Source: Liolophura sinensis (lineage: Eukaryota > Mollusca > Polyplacophora > Chitonida > Chitonidae). Taken from it: a stretch of DNA of 64,000 nt. A program made the position numbers and the translations under genes. The notes under the pieces were generated by a model. The model was not told the origin of the DNA, did no database searches, and was given only the letters and a program-made list of their open reading frames with translations. Below, one piece after another: positions 63,301-64,000 of the stretch. The stretch is taken from assembly GCF_032854445.1 (NCBI RefSeq), contig NW_027018017.1:1-64000 (forward strand), in the 5' to 3' direction. Each line of letters opens with the position of its first letter. Position 1 is the first letter of the stretch.

Positions 63301-64000
63301 CATTGAGATTGTCTTCGACTTAGAAGTAAGGCAATTGCTGGGTGAGTTAAATGGGCTTAGCCCAAAGATTTGACGTCTTCTGGGCTACCGAAGGGAACAT
63401 AACATATAGTAAAAAGTTGAATATAGTAATGACCAGTCGCGATGGTACAGAGTACAGTGTAGCCGATTTCAATTAACAAAAAGACCAGGCAAAAATGCAA
63501 AATTGGAAAAATTGTTTCAGTGCTGCTGGTAAGAGTCTAATCCGACGTATTTTGTGACGAGAAATCGAATGGTGCAAACTGCGTTTCCCTCCGACTAATA
63601 CTTTTGCATGTAGTGACAATTGAATGATCATTTATGTCATAATCACGTGCCCAGCAACGGCTCTTACTCCATGGAAACCAGGGAAATTTGCAATTGTTCA
63701 ACAGCTGCCGATAACTGGCTCAATTCCGCATCTTTTGGCACCTTATTCATGTGGGTCAGTGTTCAGTTGTACTTTTTACAGCAGACTGTATCAAGTACCT
63801 TGTGTTTTTCACGTACAAATGGTGTGGTTTTTCTACACGTAGATAAACACATTGAGATTGTCTTGGACTTAGAAGTAAGACAATTGCTGGGTGAGTTAAA
63901 TGGGCTTAGCCCAAAGATTTCAGGTCTTCTGGGCTACCGAAGGGCACATAACTTATAGCCAAAAGTTGAATATAGTAATGACCAGTCGCGATTGTACAGA
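60380..64000 (+). repeat. Right-hand end of the window, ordinary monomers
   Basis: Starts are 60875, 61424, 61973, 62522, 63071 and 63620, with the last truncated by the window edge. The pairs 61424+61973 and 62522+63071 resemble each other at 1098 bp (AATTGGCTTGGCCC near 61704 and 62801, AATTAAATGATCATTT before 61973 and 63071). The unit at 63071 regains the TTCGACTTAG, GATTTGACG and TTGTTTCAG marks of 52640/56483. The final unit is the CGATAACTGG, ATTCATG class. No array edge is reached. Confidence 0.82.

Larger units (their letters stand above)
1..64000 (+). repeat. Tandem satellite array, ~549-bp monomer, ~116 copies
   Basis: The same unit recurs from the first to the last base with starts spaced 546-551 bp and most often exactly 549 bp. 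I took the start as the TTGAAT/TTCAAT just before GATCAT; examples are 424, 973, 1522, 13051, 14150, 20191, 33369, 37212, 49895 and 63620. All copies are in one orientation, with no inversion and no inserted foreign DNA. Copies differ by scattered substitutions and rare one-base indels. Neither edge of the array lies in the window, so the array is longer than 64 kb. The unit is not an rRNA, tRNA, snRNA or histone repeat that I can recognise. Long gene-free tandem arrays with higher-order structure are typical of eukaryotic centromeric, pericentromeric or subtelomeric satellites; which of these applies is not shown by the sequence. Confidence 0.99.
49346..64000 (+). repeat. Phase-perfect satellite block, 26 consecutive 549-bp spacings
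   Basis: Monomer starts run from 49346 to 63620 in exact 549-bp steps (26 x 549 = 14274), with no net indel at all. All three classes occur, with ATTCATG units at 49895, 53189, 53738, 57032, 57581 and 63620. Private marks that order this block are GTGTACCCG (near 49184, 51381, 55224, 58518, 59067 and 61263), TCCGCCCAATAC before 52640, 56483 and 59777, CGATTTCTGG near 52730, 56573 and 59868, and CGATAACTGG near 53278, 57121 and 63709. Confidence 0.88.

Noticed and set aside
1-64000. CRISPR array.
   Set aside because: The repeat period is about 549 bp with the whole unit conserved. There is no short repeat with unique spacers and no cas gene.
1-64000. rDNA, 5S, spliced-leader, snRNA or histone tandem repeat.
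   Set aside because: No rRNA core, 5S internal control region, spliced leader or conserved snRNA sequence is recognised. The AATTTTT stretch that resembles an Sm site is variable between units (AATTTTTC, AATTTTTT, AATTGTTC, AATTTGTC).

Overview
The whole window is one uninterrupted head-to-tail satellite DNA array. The unit is about 549 bp and roughly 116 copies are present, all in the same orientation. No unique flanking DNA, recognisable gene, RNA gene, transposon or CRISPR array is visible. Tens of kilobases of tandem, gene-free, noncoding repeat point to eukaryotic heterochromatin (centromeric, pericentromeric, subtelomeric or sex-chromosome-linked). I cannot name the species, and I do not recognise the monomer as a published satellite family. 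CpG is not depleted, which argues weakly against a heavily CpG-methylated genome.

Monomers differ mainly at diagnostic positions that are shuffled between copies. The clearest is a hexamer-scale switch about 120 bp into the unit, giving three classes: ACTGAAG, ATAAATG and ATTCATG. The first half of the unit holds more of the variable sites. The second half (A-tract cluster plus a CpG-rich block) is more constant.

Layout by eye. (1) 1-12501: three copies of an 8-monomer higher-order repeat (HOR); one copy is a 7-mer because two monomers are fused, and the third lacks one monomer and ends in a chimera. (2) 12502-20739: mostly ACTGAAG-class monomers with a recent 1098-bp dimer duplication at 16640-18921. 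(3) 20740-27879: more heterogeneous monomers with many one-base indels and a second dimer duplication near 25.9-27.9 kb. (4) 27880-42117: mixed HORs in which a three-monomer module recurs (28978, 35016, 42761, partly 46604). (5) 42118-42270: the only gross break in periodicity, a monomer with two internal deletions and a 17-bp filler. (6) 42271-49345: further mixed HORs. (7) 49346-64000: 26 consecutive units of exactly 549 bp by start position, including a near-identical 2.9-kb block repeated at 51299-54191 and 55142-58034.

Short open frames recur in every unit on both strands (up to 112 aa forward, usually 97 aa reverse) because the unit length is a multiple of three. Their intactness follows monomer class rather than any coding constraint, so none is called as a gene. 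The most interesting items are the rearranged monomer at 42.1-42.3 kb, the multi-layer HOR history with mapped fusion breakpoints, two sites in the same TTCANGT context that each show all four bases, and the contrast between indel-rich and indel-free parts of the array.
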